Shown here: positions 33,480-43,410 of the stretch, in pieces | Layout of the letters: the number at the start of each line of letters is the position of its first letter | Numbering within the stretch: the first letter of the stretch is position 1 | Assembly: GCF_902806685.2 (NCBI RefSeq) | Contig: NC_048553.1 | Span: 5,687,099-5,751,098 of the forward strand | DNA: 64,000 nucleotides | Direction: 5' to 3' | Origin: Maniola hyperantus | Taxonomy: Eukaryota > Arthropoda > Insecta > Lepidoptera > Nymphalidae | The notes under the pieces: model-generated | What the model saw: the letters and a program-made list of their open reading frames with translations, nothing else | What the model was told of the DNA's origin: nothing | Database searches by the model: none | Made by a program: the position numbers and the translations under genes

Positions 33480-34100
33480 TCGCAAGAGGGTTCCTTATTA
33501 CAGCCGTATTTTTTCGACATTTTGCAAGATAAATTAAAAACTTTTATGCATAAAAATAAATACTAACCTGTTTTAGAATGTACAGGTAAAGCCTTTCATA
33601 AATGATACCCCACTTGGTCTAGTAATCTTACTTTGAAAGTTGCAAATACTAATTATTATTTACCAGATGATGCCCGCAACTTCGTCTGCCTGGATTTCGG
33701 TTTATAAAAATCCCGTGGGAACTATTTGATTTTTCGGGATAAAAAGCCTATGTCCTTCCCCAGGATGCAAGCTATCTCTATACTAAAATTCGTTAAAATC
33801 GGTTGAACGGATGGGCCGTGAAAAGCTAGCAGACAGAAAGACGGACAGACAGACAGACACATTTTCGCATTTATAATATTAGTACGGATTAGTTCACGAC
33901 ACATTTTAATTTTTTTTTGTGATGTAACCATAAATTCACGGTCTTCGGATTTTTTCTTTACTTGTGCTGACCTGTGCTACCTGCCTTTCATGATTCTAGG
34001 TCAACGGGAAGTACCCTATGGTTTTTTGACAGACACGACAGACGGACAGACAGACAGACTACAAAGTGGTCCTATTAGGATTTTTCCTTTTGAGTTACGA
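33480..34100 (-). repeat. Rep-C element interrupted by Rep-A
   Basis: The left part (33480-33658) has CGCAAGAGGGTTCC, GATACCCCACTTGGTCT and TACTAATTATTA. The right part (33888-34100) resumes with ATTAGTTCACGACACA and continues TTCATGATTCTAGGTCAACG and CAGACAGACAGAC. Joined, they match the 4085 element in inverse order. The host repeat was split by the Rep-A at 33659. Confidence 0.8.
33659..33887 (+). repeat. Rep-A element nested in Rep-C
   Basis: Runs from TACCAGATGATGCCCGCAAC to TTATAATATTAGTACGG and contains CAGACAGACAGACAC. It is flanked by ATTA (33655-33658 and 33888-33891), which fits a short target duplication. The 69-codon frame at 33722-33931 is inside it and not a gene. Confidence 0.85.
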
Positions 34101-34504
34101 AAGGTAGGTAGGTATAATGTTTGTTAGTAGAAGAAGAGGTGAACGTTATTAAAGGACATCAAAAGGCAAAAATTTCCCTAACGAACGGCCAGAAATCTAA
34201 TTTTTCGCGACTTTGATTCAATATCGGTCTTCTGTTTACCCTACGTAACTCGGTTACGGGTCGTAGGCTTTTTAAAACTTGTTACTGCCTGCCTGTTGTT
34301 TTCTGATTTTTTAATCGAATTACAGGCGAGATCCAAATAGAGGTTCAACGTTAATAGTATTATTTTACGGCAGGCAAAGTTACTGATAGACTAAAAACCT
34401 TTTAAACAGTGAGGTCGATTCTCTTGTACTTACACAATCTCTAAACTAAACTGAGAAATTCCAAGCTAGCTCTCTTCATCGCCGCTAAACTTATTGGACT
34501 CATA
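34101..34504. other. Non-coding; no gene seen
   Basis: AT-rich spacer with no supported feature. Confidence 0.5.
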
Positions 34505-34753
34505 AAAATGCTTTTTTCGTATGTTTATTGCAATAAAGTTTTATTTAGTTATTATTTTTTATTCGTATAAACTTTTACAAGTGCTTACGAATAGTCGGAT
34601 GCATCTACCACTGGTTCGGAATGCGTTTCCTGCCGAGAAGAACCAGCAAGAAACTCGGCGGTTGCTCTTTTCAAATATTTGATATAGGTACAAGATTATG
34701 CCATGTATAAAATACTATTTGCAGTCTTGTGCGTTGCTGGAACGAGCTGCAGG
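34505..34753 (-). repeat. 3' untranslated part of the 34.8-kb LINE
   Basis: Follows the stop of the LINE frame on the minus strand. It holds CCGCCGAGTTTCTTGCTGG, TTCTTCTCGGCAGGAAACGC and ATTCCGAACCAGTGGTAGAT, and ends in A-rich AATAAA-containing sequence. The last part is shared with 20822-20925. Confidence 0.7.
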
Positions 34754-35250
34754 TCAAATCCACGCTCTTTTATCATTTAGATAATCTTCAATTGTGTAAT
34801 ATGCTTTTTTCAGGAGCATATTTTTAATAGATTTTTTAAACTTGTGCAAAGGTAAGTCCAAAATAGTTTGCGGGATTTTATAATTTTCTTGTAACTAAGA
34901 ATATTTTGTCTTACAAAAATTATGTTATTATAAATATATTGAGAGGCTACAGTAAGGATATCTATTTCCTTAAATTTCTCTCGAAGGGAATCGCGTGGTC
35001 TTAAGTTATAAATTGCGCGTATTGCCCTTTTTTGTAATACAAAAATTCTCCCAATATCTGCCGCTTTACCCCATATTAAGATTCCATAAGACATAATACT
35101 ATGGAAGTAAGCAAAATATACTATCTTTGCGGTTTCCACGTCAGTTAACTGCCGAATCTTTCTAATAGCGTAAGCGGCAGAGCTTAATTTGCTAGCAAGA
35201 GTTGATATATGGGTGCCCCATTGAAGCTTCGCATCTAAGGTTGATGTTGG
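34754..35250 (-). pseudogene. CR1/Jockey-like LINE reverse transcriptase, C-terminal remnant
   Basis: On the minus strand it encodes TLDAKLQWGTHI, then a run with YFHSIMSYGILIWGKAAD, IFVLQKRAIRAIYNL and ILTVASQYI. These are the conserved thumb and C-terminal blocks of non-LTR reverse transcriptases; the Y/F-ADD catalytic core lay upstream and is absent. The frame shifts near 34880: the other frame continues FKKSIKNMLLKKAYYTIEDY to a TGA at 34754-34756, the usual end of such proteins. The copy is therefore 5'-truncated and frameshifted, a dead insertion. Clade assignment is from memory of these motifs. Confidence 0.85.
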
Positions 35251-35459
35251 AAGAGGCAGGTTTTATTATTCTAGGGGTAGACCGTGCTAAATTATTAAGT
35301 GGTACCTACATATTATCTATCTATCAATATTGTAAGTTGTAACAAGTCTGTTTTGAACATCCGTAACTCCAAAGTTGAATACAGGAGTAAGTCGGGAATG
35401 AGAGGAAAGCGGAACTTTCTATCCAGCTTGCCGATATACCTAAGTAGTTACACGTAGCT

Positions 35460-35640
35460 AGATGTTCAGGATCAGTGGCCGGCGCAGCGCACACCTGCCG
35501 CAGTTCCCACGCCCGCCTGCGCCCGCGCCCGCCGCCGCCCGCGTCTGACGTCACACAACGGTTCGATGCCGACTCGTTTTTTATTGCCCCGCGAGGGTCC
35601 CGTCAGGTTTTATATAGCCTATTTTTTATAGGATTCATTA
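35460..35640 (+). promoter_or_regulatory. Candidate CpG-rich core promoter with CRE, TATA and initiator
   Basis: A strongly GC-rich stretch (GCCCGCGCCCGCCGCCGCCC near 35520) is followed by a perfect CRE, TGACGTCA (35546-35553). Downstream lies TTTTATATAG (TATA at about 35611) and then TCATT at 35635-35639, an arthropod-type initiator about 26 bases from the TATA. The open frames on both strands here are products of the GC-rich composition. Direction plus is inferred from the order TATA then initiator. A promoter for a transcript on this strand, or an enhancer of the minus-strand gene, would both fit. Confidence 0.4.
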
Positions 35641-35817
35641 TGTTTACCGAATGTTTAAAAGCACCTAAAACTAGGGCCTAGAATAAAACTATACAAGAAC
35701 AAAACATGGAACCTATTTTTTGTTACATAAGTACCTATTGTGTAGGTGCCACTACCTATACATTATTTTTGTTCTAATACGTAAAAAATCGGAATCGATC
35801 GAATCGAAGATCGAAAA

Positions 35818-35925
35818 TGAGTTCTTCGGCATCGTACTTTGACCGCACGGCGGCAGCGGCCGCCGCGGCGCGGCGGCAGGCAGCGCAAAAGGTCTGTGTC
35901 TCGCTTGTTGTTAACTGTTGAAAAT
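35818..35925 (+). CDS. Possible first coding exon or short peptide ORF
   Basis: An ATG with A at -3 (CGAAAATGAG) about 180 bases downstream of the candidate initiator opens a 35-codon frame, MSSSASYFDRT followed by an alanine run and RRQAAQK, then a stop at about 35923. The GC-rich, alanine-rich codons stand out from AT-rich flanks. A GT after CAAAAG could be a splice donor, but GTCTGT is a poor one. I do not recognise the protein. It could be a real N-terminal exon, an upstream ORF, or a consequence of a CpG-rich regulatory block. Confidence 0.25.
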
Positions 35926-36284
35926 AAGAACGACAGTATAGTACCTACGCGGTCTTGTATCAACAAAAAATATAGATTGTAGGTACATTTATACCTATTG
36001 GTGCCTATTAAAATCTGTTTTTTATTAATTATTTAAATTGTATGTAGTCTCTACCTTTCGATAGTTTATTAGTTAGAATAAAAAATAGGGATGAGTAAGA
36101 TTAATAAATACCTATACTTATATAGATATCTAAGAAAATATTAATTAAAACATTATCATTGTTCCCGTGCTATCAGGTAAAAATCGAAACTTAATAACAT
36201 AATAGAAATATTCGGAATGGTACCAAACTGAAGAAAGCTCTTGAAAGCTCTCAACCAAACAACGTTTTCAGTTTTACACATGAT
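35926..36284. other. Non-coding; no gene seen
   Basis: AT-rich; nothing supported. Confidence 0.5.
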
Positions 36285-36420
36285 ACACCGACGCCATCTA
36301 TCAGTGATTTGTGAAACTACGAAGTAGCGCCATCTAGTAAAGCGCTTTAAACATTACGACGCGCGCTTGTACAGCAACGTGATTTTACAGCCTGCTAATA
36401 GATGGCGCTGCTAACGCAAA
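36285..36420. repeat. Three copies of a GCGCCATCTA motif
   Basis: GACGCCATCTATCAG (36291), TAGCGCCATCTAGTA (36325) and, inverted, TAATAGATGGCGCTG (about 36397). The inverted spacing suggests a small foldback. The core AGATGGCGC also resembles the centre of insulator (CTCF) motifs. Confidence 0.55.
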
Positions 36421-36689
36421 ATTTAAAAAATACACTTAAATATTTTGCAAATTTTTGCTAGACTTAAAAATTGTAAAATCGTAAAATTTCCCAATATTTT
36501 TCACCACATTAGTACTTTATTTTGATCTTGGCCTAAAATAATGTAATTAGAAATAAGTACAATTACGTTGAAATATTTTTATGGCTAAAAAAGCCTAGTC
36601 CTAGGTAGTTAAAAGAGTTGGTTCGATGGTGTCACAAAGCACTATTATTACCATTTACAGTCAATTTAAATTTAAATAAATTAAATTTG

Positions 36690-37029
36690 TTTGTTTGGGA
36701 TGCAACTTGTGTAGACACTTTAGCTGCATCCCACATTCAGGCGACCTCCTCTATGGCGGGTGCAGCGGCCATCAGGCCAAAGGCCAAGAGGCGCAAATAT
36801 GATAACCTCGATGGGAGCTTCGTATTCGTGCCTTTTGGTGTGGAGACCTTGGGGCCGTGGGGCCCGGGGGCTCGAGCTCTTTTTGAAGAAATTGCGAAAA
36901 GAGTTATCGAGTTAACCGGGGACCCGAGAGCTGGCAGCTACCTTGGCCATCCAAAGGGGTAATGCTGCCAGCATCTTGGGTACAATGCCTCGCTGCGGTG
37001 GTCTCGATGAGGTTTTAGATTTAATTTAA
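36690..37029 (+). pseudogene. LINE-associated C-terminal domain, frameshifted
   Basis: Encodes VWDATCVDTLA, AGAAAIRPKAKRRKY, FVFVPFGVETLGPWGPG and DPRAGSYLG. A shift at about 36940 moves the frame to IQRGNAASILGTMP, and a stop follows at 37027-37029. I know this sequence type as the segment downstream of reverse transcriptase in a group of non-LTR elements: a tract ending GDPRAG, then QRISLAIQRGNAAS and LGT. The RT itself is not present, so this is a 5'-truncated copy, broken by a small deletion where the QRIS part should be. A second member is at 60178-60440. The exact clade is uncertain. Confidence 0.7.
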
Positions 37030-37540
37030 TTTATTTTAGTTTTAATTTAATGTTGTTTTTTTAAGATTTAAGTTTATTAATAGTTTATTTGTTATCCATA
37101 GGTAGTTACTGATATTAAAAAATTTTTTTTTAATGCAAAATGTGTTCGTGCAGCGCGAGCAGGCAGTCATTTGCCGGCAAGTTGGCAGGTTTTCAAACGT
37201 ATTCGGAATATCATAACGAGTCAGCAACAGATTTATTATCTGCATAAATCATATTTAGGGCACAACACTTCAAAATGATGCGCGAATTTATAAAATAAAC
37301 GGCATCCAAATGTAGGAAAATGTACTTGTGATATTATTATAAGCTCTTGATACTAATGGACTTTGGTAATCTAATATACGAAGTTGCACAAGCTACTTAC
37401 CTATCTACAGACCTATCTTCTATTTGGTCCTGCCTGAAAACCAAAGTTTTCGAATAGTGCACATTGCACTTCATGACATACCTACAGAAGGTACGTAGTG
37501 ATTTCTATTCTAATACTATTCCGAAGAAAATATAAAAAAT
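37030..37540. other. Non-coding; no gene seen
   Basis: Starts with the AT-rich 3' end of the LINE copy; the minus-strand 67-codon frame at 37042-37245 is unsupported. Confidence 0.5.
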
Positions 37541-37699
37541 TAGACTTTATACTTTGACATAAGATTTTTTACCTGTTATCTCCCAAAACCACCATGATCC
37601 AAATTTCATAGTCACTGATTATTCCTCCCCGTGTTGGCGACAATACGCAGAGAAACTTTCAGCTTTTATAAAATAATGAAGGTCTGGCACGCGCTGGTT
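37541..37699 (-). repeat. Rep-E, copy 2
   Basis: Inverse of 11104-11281: AGACTTTATACTTTGACAT, CTGTTATCTCCCAAAACCAC, CAATACGCAGAGAAACTTTC and GTCTGGCACGCGCTGG. Similarity to copy 1 runs end to end with scattered differences. Confidence 0.7.
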
Positions 37700-39370
37700 C
37701 TCTCTCTCTGTTAACATTATTTTATTGCTTAGGAGCTTTTGATTCTGCTAATAGCGTTGTCACGCACAACGCCCGCAGAACGTTATAAAATATGATTTTT
37801 AGACGTGCATAAGCTTATTTATAGTTTGTTGTACCTTTTGTATAGTTGAATACCGATTAGTATGCATACAATACGGTAGCGAGTCGCCGAGAGGTGACGA
37901 CGAGCCCATTTGGATGCGCGTACACACCGCCCTACGCCATGTGCATCGTAAAACAACTCGTCATCACGATAAAATTATCTTCAAATTAATAAAACCTTTA
38001 TAAAAAACGTTCTACCTGAGGCCTATACAGCAAGAAACGATGGCAACAAATTAAAATTTCTTCACTATAGTGATAAGATTTACTTAGTAGATCATCGATA
38101 TACCTGCGTCCCTAATACCTACATCGAAAAATGTGGAATTAGTGATAATAATATGAACCCAATTCCTGTACTAATACTGTGATGAATGCGACGATTGAGT
38201 AATAACTAATTACTTCAAGGCGCACTGCACTATACGCGGCCCATAGGACCTTGTTACTGCTCACGGAGAATTTTAGTGGTTTGTGTTACCGCTATACCTA
38301 CAAGAGTCAGAACCTACCTATAGAGTATAGACATAGACAATGAAATCATGATACGAGTAAAAAACCTAACTCTAGAAGGTCTAAAGCACCGGGAGTTATG
38401 CGTTTCTCCGAGAAGTTTCAGTGATTTGAGGGGAAAGCAGCTATAGGTACCATCATCACTAGGTATAGGTACGTTAGTACTATTATATCTTCTGTGGTAT
38501 AGGTACCTACCTAGTACCTACCTACTTATTTTACAGAAGTGAGTATTTTTTATACATATATACATATATTTTATTTCAGACATCTAATATGAGGGGCAGT
38601 AAGTAATCTTCAAACTGCTGCTAAATGGCTGCTAATATAGGTAATACTTTTTACCAGAGTTTTGTAGTTAGAGCTTGGGTAGAGCAGAGAAGTCGTTTTA
38701 ATTATTAAAGTCTTTGCTCCGCTTAAAAAACTATACATTTTAGCAAATAACTTTAGTGACTTGTTCTCGTAAAACTCGTTGGAGGATTAGTTGTATCGGT
38801 TGTGTAGTTTTATAATCGTTTTGCGTTGGCGGCGGTCAGTATCGACGATTAATAAAACAACATGTCCGCTGACTAGTCCGCCCGCAGTACCAGGCGATCA
38901 TAACTTGTACAGAGCTTTCGCCGCGGCCTCTGCCATTCAAGTATTTCTTCATGAATGAGTTTTCTGTGTGTGCGTCGGACATTAACTCGGTCTCGACAAA
39001 GTGCGCTGTGCTGTGTACTGAACACGTGTGGATTTGAGTCAACATGGTAGGCCGTTCATGAGAATTTTCTTGTGTCAACATCTGAACTTGCCGAGACAGA
39101 AATAACTGGCAGCTTTGTTTCGCGAAGAAATAATATAAATGCCAGCCTCTTATTCGAATAAATTGCGCTTGCGTGTTGCTATTTTTGTGCTGTTACTTGG
39201 CAAATTTTACTGAAGTGACAAAATATTATGATGATTGATGATGGATGAATGATTATGATGCTGAAAGTCTGCTGAAAGCAAATCGCACATTGAAAACACA
39301 AGTGACCTTATCCAAAATCTTGACTATGACCATTGAAAAAGGTCTGCATTTAGCGCCCTTAGACTATTTA
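37700..39370. other. Non-coding; no gene seen
   Basis: Includes a less AT-rich stretch at 38820-39070 that holds an 81-codon minus frame without recognised features. A GATGATTGATGATGGATGAA tract at about 39230 looks like a LINE or SINE tail. Confidence 0.45.
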
Positions 39371-39465
39371 CTGACGGACAGACAGACAGGCAGACAGACA
39401 GACAGACAACGAAGTGATCCTATAAGGGTTCCTTTTTTCCTTTTGAGGTACGGAACCCTAAAAAG
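39371..39465 (-). repeat. Rep-C terminal fragment with (CAGA)n
   Basis: CTGACGGACAGACAGACAGG with a CAGA microsatellite, then AAGTGATCCTATAAGGGTTC and TGAGGTACGGAACCC, the inverse of the Rep-C start. The 75-codon frame at 39245 runs through the microsatellite and is not a gene. Confidence 0.8.
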
Positions 39466-39745
39466 CATATAATAACTCTCTGATTTATTTCACCTGAAAT
39501 ACTAAAGTTATACCTGTCCTATTTATCACATTTTCAATGTACCTATTAGCTTAATTCGAACCACATTCGATTTATAGCGCGTACAATTTAACTCCTCACG
39601 CGCCATTTTAACTTGGATTAGTAAGTTTTTTTCGAAACCAGGTGACATTCGAGCCTTTCCACTTGGTAGAGCGTAAAAAGCTGTTCAACACGCCATTGCG
39701 TATAGTGTTACTTATGAAGTTACGGACTTATTCAGGGGTAAAATA

Positions 39746-39967
39746 TCCATACTAATATTATAAATGCGAAAGTGTGTCTGTCTGTCTGTCTGTCTGCTAG
39801 CTTTTCACGGCTGAACCGTTCAACCGATTTTAACGAAATTTGGTACAGAGATAGCTTGCATCCCGGGGAAGGACATAGGCTACTTTTTATTCCGGAAAAT
39901 CAAAGACTTCCCACGGGATTTTCAAAATCTAAATCCACGCGAACGAAGTCGCGGGCATCATCTAGTT
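39746..39967 (-). repeat. Rep-A element, reference copy
   Basis: Plus strand: TCCATACTAATATTATAAAT, GCGAAAGTGTGTCTGTCTGT with a GTCT microsatellite, CTAGCTTTTCACGGC, AACCGATTTTAACGAAATTT, ATAGCTTGCATCCCGGGGAA, CCACGGGATTTTC and GAAGTCGCGGGCATCATCTA. This is the most complete copy here. The LTR element begins 11 bases downstream. Confidence 0.9.
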
Positions 39968-39972
39968 AGTAA

Positions 39973-39977
39973 TATTT
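39973..39977. repeat. Target site duplication, left
   Basis: TATTT directly before the 5' LTR, matched by TATTT at 45246-45250 directly after the 3' LTR. The match can be stretched to ATATTTA if the LTR is taken one base shorter at each end. Confidence 0.85.
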
Positions 39978-41235
39978 ATTGGAGGGTCGATATTGAAAGA
40001 GTTCTTACTGTCTGTAGACACCGTGAAAAGAAACGTATGAGCTTTACTCTACGGAAGGTAGCCATCTTTATTTTAGTTGTCAGAGTTGGACTTTGACACG
40101 CACGAATTTTGTTGTCGTTCACAATTTTCTCTCGCGTTAAATTAATTAAGTATCAGATTATAGCTTAGCTAATTATTATTCTTTGAGATAGGTAGGTAGT
40201 TTCTTAATCGTGATATTTAATTCGGTGATTGTGATATAGTTAGAACAGTAATTGTTCGATGCTAATGTACATTGTGTTAAATCGTAACATCTAGTGCCAT
40301 CCGGTGACTTTGTCTGCAAAGCACTATTAATAATGTTCGCGTAGTTGTTTGACGAATATGGAATACTAATTATTGGTGAATATTAGAGTAATTCGTGAGT
40401 TAACGTTTGGCTCAGTGGATAGATTATTATAAGGACATCCGTTAAGGTTATTTCTGCAGACGCTAGTGATTTAGAGTGTAATTGGAGATATACCGGCAGT
40501 TGAGATAATGATTAGTTTGAAGTGATAGTTTAGTGCGATAGTAACTTGAAGTTAACTTTGATAGTAGGTACCCGCTTTAGAATCGTATAACCCGGTTGGT
40601 AAAGAATCATTGATGACTCTCGTGTAATGTTGAAATGGATTAGACAATGAGTTGCCCATGAGATCGAATAGCTTACATTCTACCTGGTCTCTGTTGTGAT
40701 CGCTTATTTGGGTGGATAGTAGTCGTGGCGCGTGTGGCGCACGATGCTATGGTGTTCTGTATGCAGATGTGCACAGAGTGGAGAAGGTAGAGCTATTGCG
40801 ATATTCTGAATTAGTAATGAGAAGTCAATTATAAGATCTGGTTTAGATCGTAAGAGAGTCGATGCAATGATCCTTTTAAGAGCGTTCATGAAGTTGTAAT
40901 TGATTACCTTGAGATGATTAGATAACGGAGTAGGTCGTGACTTGATTGAGAGGTTGCAATAGCAATTGCGCCCTAATCACACGATGTAGTGTTTAGCTTA
41001 GGTTAGCTAGTTTAGAGTGAGGTGAGGGGTCGCTGTGAGGGGTGGTTGGAGGCGACCATAGGTAGGGTTAGGTTAGGGTGATCTGGTTGTGTTACGTTGA
41101 TGGTTTCCATGTGCGATACGTTACTGAGAACTATTTGTAAAGAACATGGATTAAAGTACCTACTTATTAATTACTACCTTCTGATGTCGGCTAAAGATGA
41201 ATAATAATTATCAGCCATCCTCCTGTTCTCCGACA
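39978..41235 (+). repeat. 5' LTR
   Basis: 1258 bp, ATTGGAGGGTCGATATTG to GTTCTCCGACA. Line by line it is the same as 43988-45245; I found no difference. A possible polyadenylation signal ATTAAA lies at 41150-41155. TTAGG-like units at 40987-41071 are part of the LTR and not telomeric DNA. The minus-strand 61-codon frame at 40704-40889 lies inside it, and recurs at 44714-44899 because the LTRs are identical. Confidence 0.95.
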
Positions 41236-41242
41236 TCAGAAG
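41178..41242 (+). promoter_or_regulatory. LTR-leader inverted repeat and candidate primer site
   Basis: CTTCTGATGTCGG (41178-41190, in the LTR) is exactly complementary to CCGACATCAGAAG (41230-41242), which straddles the LTR-interior junction. At the 3' LTR the right half is broken because the interior is absent. The pairing would form a stem just ahead of TGGGATAT (41243), the only nearby TGG that could start a primer binding site. U5-leader stems beside the primer site are known in retroviruses and Ty elements; the tRNA was not identified. Confidence 0.45.
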
Positions 41243-41950
41243 TGGGATATACGATTTATGCCCACATTTTCGAAAATCATTGCAACACTAGCTTTGTTTA
41301 AAAAAAAAAAAAAAAAGTTACAAGATTTTTTTTTTTTTTTATTTATTTATTTGTGCAAGACATGTTTTCAATTTTAATACCCACACGTGGTCTTTCTTGA
41401 AAAGCTTGATTTACTTTTGTGTGTTTTGAATAAAAAGAGAAAGAAAAAAGGATTATTTTGTGTAGAGATGCGCTAAGGAGTGGTGAAAGTGGCCGTGATT
41501 TAATGGAGTTAAACTCAAACTCGAATCATTTATTCAAAATAGTTAAGTTTAGTTAATTTACAATTTTGACTGTCAGTTGTAGGAGTTATGTGGTATGGTG
41601 GTGATGGTGAATTGCGTAAGCTTGGAGCTAAGGCTACGAGGGTTCCAAACTACTTGGTTTCCTTACTAAATGGTTATAGCATTGGGAGTGTGATGTCCCA
41701 GCACGGTTGTCATCTAATTTAATAGCTAGTGGTCTGATGTTTTCAGCTGCTGAGATTGACTATCTAGCACTCTGAGATCATGATGCTACTTGGGCATTGG
41801 CAGTAAGGGTTGAAAAAAAAGTGCGATATAGGTCTGCATGGTCTTAATATGGGAGGGACTACAACGGGGATAATACGAAATAATTTTATTCATGAAATTT
41901 ATCTTGTCCCTTACATTTTCGAATATTCGGAAAGCGTCGGCGAGGCATTT
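41236..41950 (+). other. LTR-element interior, 5' part without recognised coding
   Basis: Contains an A-run and T-run pair at 41302-41343 and TTTATTTATTTATTTG. No gag-like zinc knuckle (CCHC), no aspartic protease motif and no long frame was found. The remote possibility of a decayed LINE endonuclease region before 41950 could not be supported. Confidence 0.5.
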
Positions 41951-43410
41951 GATTCCTTTCATGATGTTGTATAACTTTTCTATGTGCTGTGTTTACCCTC
42001 TAAGAAGGTGAAAATGGATAATTGTAATAATAAAACGGTATGGTTGACTGAAGGGATTTTTGGTATAATAGAGTCACGGAGTGACACTGAAGCTGGGCTA
42101 AGATGAGATGAGGACTGGCTCTGTAGAGGAGTGCGCTATTCGCCTATGCAGTGTATTTGCAGACATAGTGAATCAGTCGTTTGAATAAGGGGTTTTCCCT
42201 AGCAACTTAAAAATTTCTATAGTTACCATTCCTGTAGCCCGTGTTCAAAAAAAAGGCGATTGATGTCGCACCGTCCTATAACATTGGTGCCAATATTAGC
42301 GGGAATGATTGGAAAGGTAATGGTGAAACGTCTCAAAAAAAAAAAAAATTCAATGCCAATGGTGTGCTCGTGGATGAACGATTTGGTTTTTGCAATGACA
42401 GCTCCACTGTCGAGGATTGTTTCTGTTTAAGTGGAATAGATAATGATAGCCTGAATGACAGGGTACCTATTGCTATTATTTTTCTAGATGTGACTAAGGC
42501 TTTTGACTTTGTGAATCATAAAATATTATTGGATAAATTAGATGGATATGGTGTTGCAAGAAGAGCTTATGAATGGATAGAGTCGTATTTGAATGGACTG
42601 AAAATGTGCGCTGGGATTGCTAGAATGAAAAATAATACCAAAGGGTGTACGAATCTCCACTGGAATGTGATAAGCGGGGGGTACCTCAGAGTGTATGGTA
42701 TGTGTGGTGTATTAGAATCCTTCCGTTTGAACTGACTTCAAAAACGGAGGAGGTTTTTAAATTCGCCGGAATATTTGTTTTCTTTTTGTAACTTGTATTG
42801 GTGACATTACGATAGCGACCATTGTTCGTTGTGTATTGTTTGCAGATGATAGAATAATGTTGAAGGAACGTAGGAATGGGAATTGAACGGCGCTTTGGAG
42901 GATAATTAATTGAATTAGTAATAATGACTTGGAAGTGCGCTTAAATAAAACTAAAATGATGCAGTTCATGATCATGCGACGATGGAGAGGGTTGATGAGT
43001 TAAAGTTTTTGGGAATAATTTGCGACAAGAACTCTAATTTGCGGGTGCACATTAGGTGTGTGTGCTGAATTGGACGAATTTGTGTATGCGTGGGGGTCCT
43101 TCCACTGTGATGTATGAGCATAGAGGATATGGGCGTATTTATTAGGAGATGTCAAAAATATTTCCAACGAGATTATGAGGTAAGGATGAGTGGGTCGGTT
43201 GGATGCACGCACGAGCTATGCATTTCAGAATGTCACAGTGGTACATGCATTAAAAGCGTTTGCGCTATGGCTGTAAAAAAAAAATGAACAATAAGCTGCC
43301 GATTGACCTCAAAAGGATGAGTTTGGATGTGTATAAGGAAGAGCTTAGTGAATTGCTTTTGGAAAAGTGCTATTGCGACGTTAAAGAATATTTGATTTAT
43401 AAAAATGGGT
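41950..43410 (+). pseudogene. Non-LTR reverse transcriptase (CR1/Jockey-like), frameshifted, inside the LTR element
   Basis: Blocks occur in the correct order across several frames. WLTEGIFGIIESR lies at about 42040; GVFPSNLKISIVTIPV at about 42190 is the usual lead-in; IIFLDVTKAFDFVNHKILLD at about 42475 is catalytic block A. GVPQ follows at about 42680 one frame away, FADD at about 42842 is the catalytic aspartate pair, NDLEVRLNKTKM comes next, VDELKFLGIICDKN lies at about 42995, and NKLPIDLKRMS to VKEYL at 43290-43400 is the C-terminus. The longest single frame is 42241-42735. Stops, shifts and runs of A (8-13 bases) break it. It would normally make target-primed cDNA; here it cannot. Confidence 0.85.

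Noticed and set aside
36618..36962. 114-codon frame as a host gene
   Set aside because: Matches a LINE-associated C-terminal domain and is frameshifted at its end.
40700..40890. Identical 61-residue protein encoded at 40704-40889 and 44714-44899
   Set aside because: The duplication is caused by the identical LTRs, and the frame is antisense to the element with no protein features.
40985..41075. TTAGG units as an interstitial telomere repeat
   Set aside because: Only a few scattered units (GGTTAGGG, GTTAGG) inside the LTR, not an array.
42241..42735. 164-codon frame as an intact gene
   Set aside because: It is only one piece of a frameshifted non-LTR reverse transcriptase; GVPQ and FADD lie in other frames.
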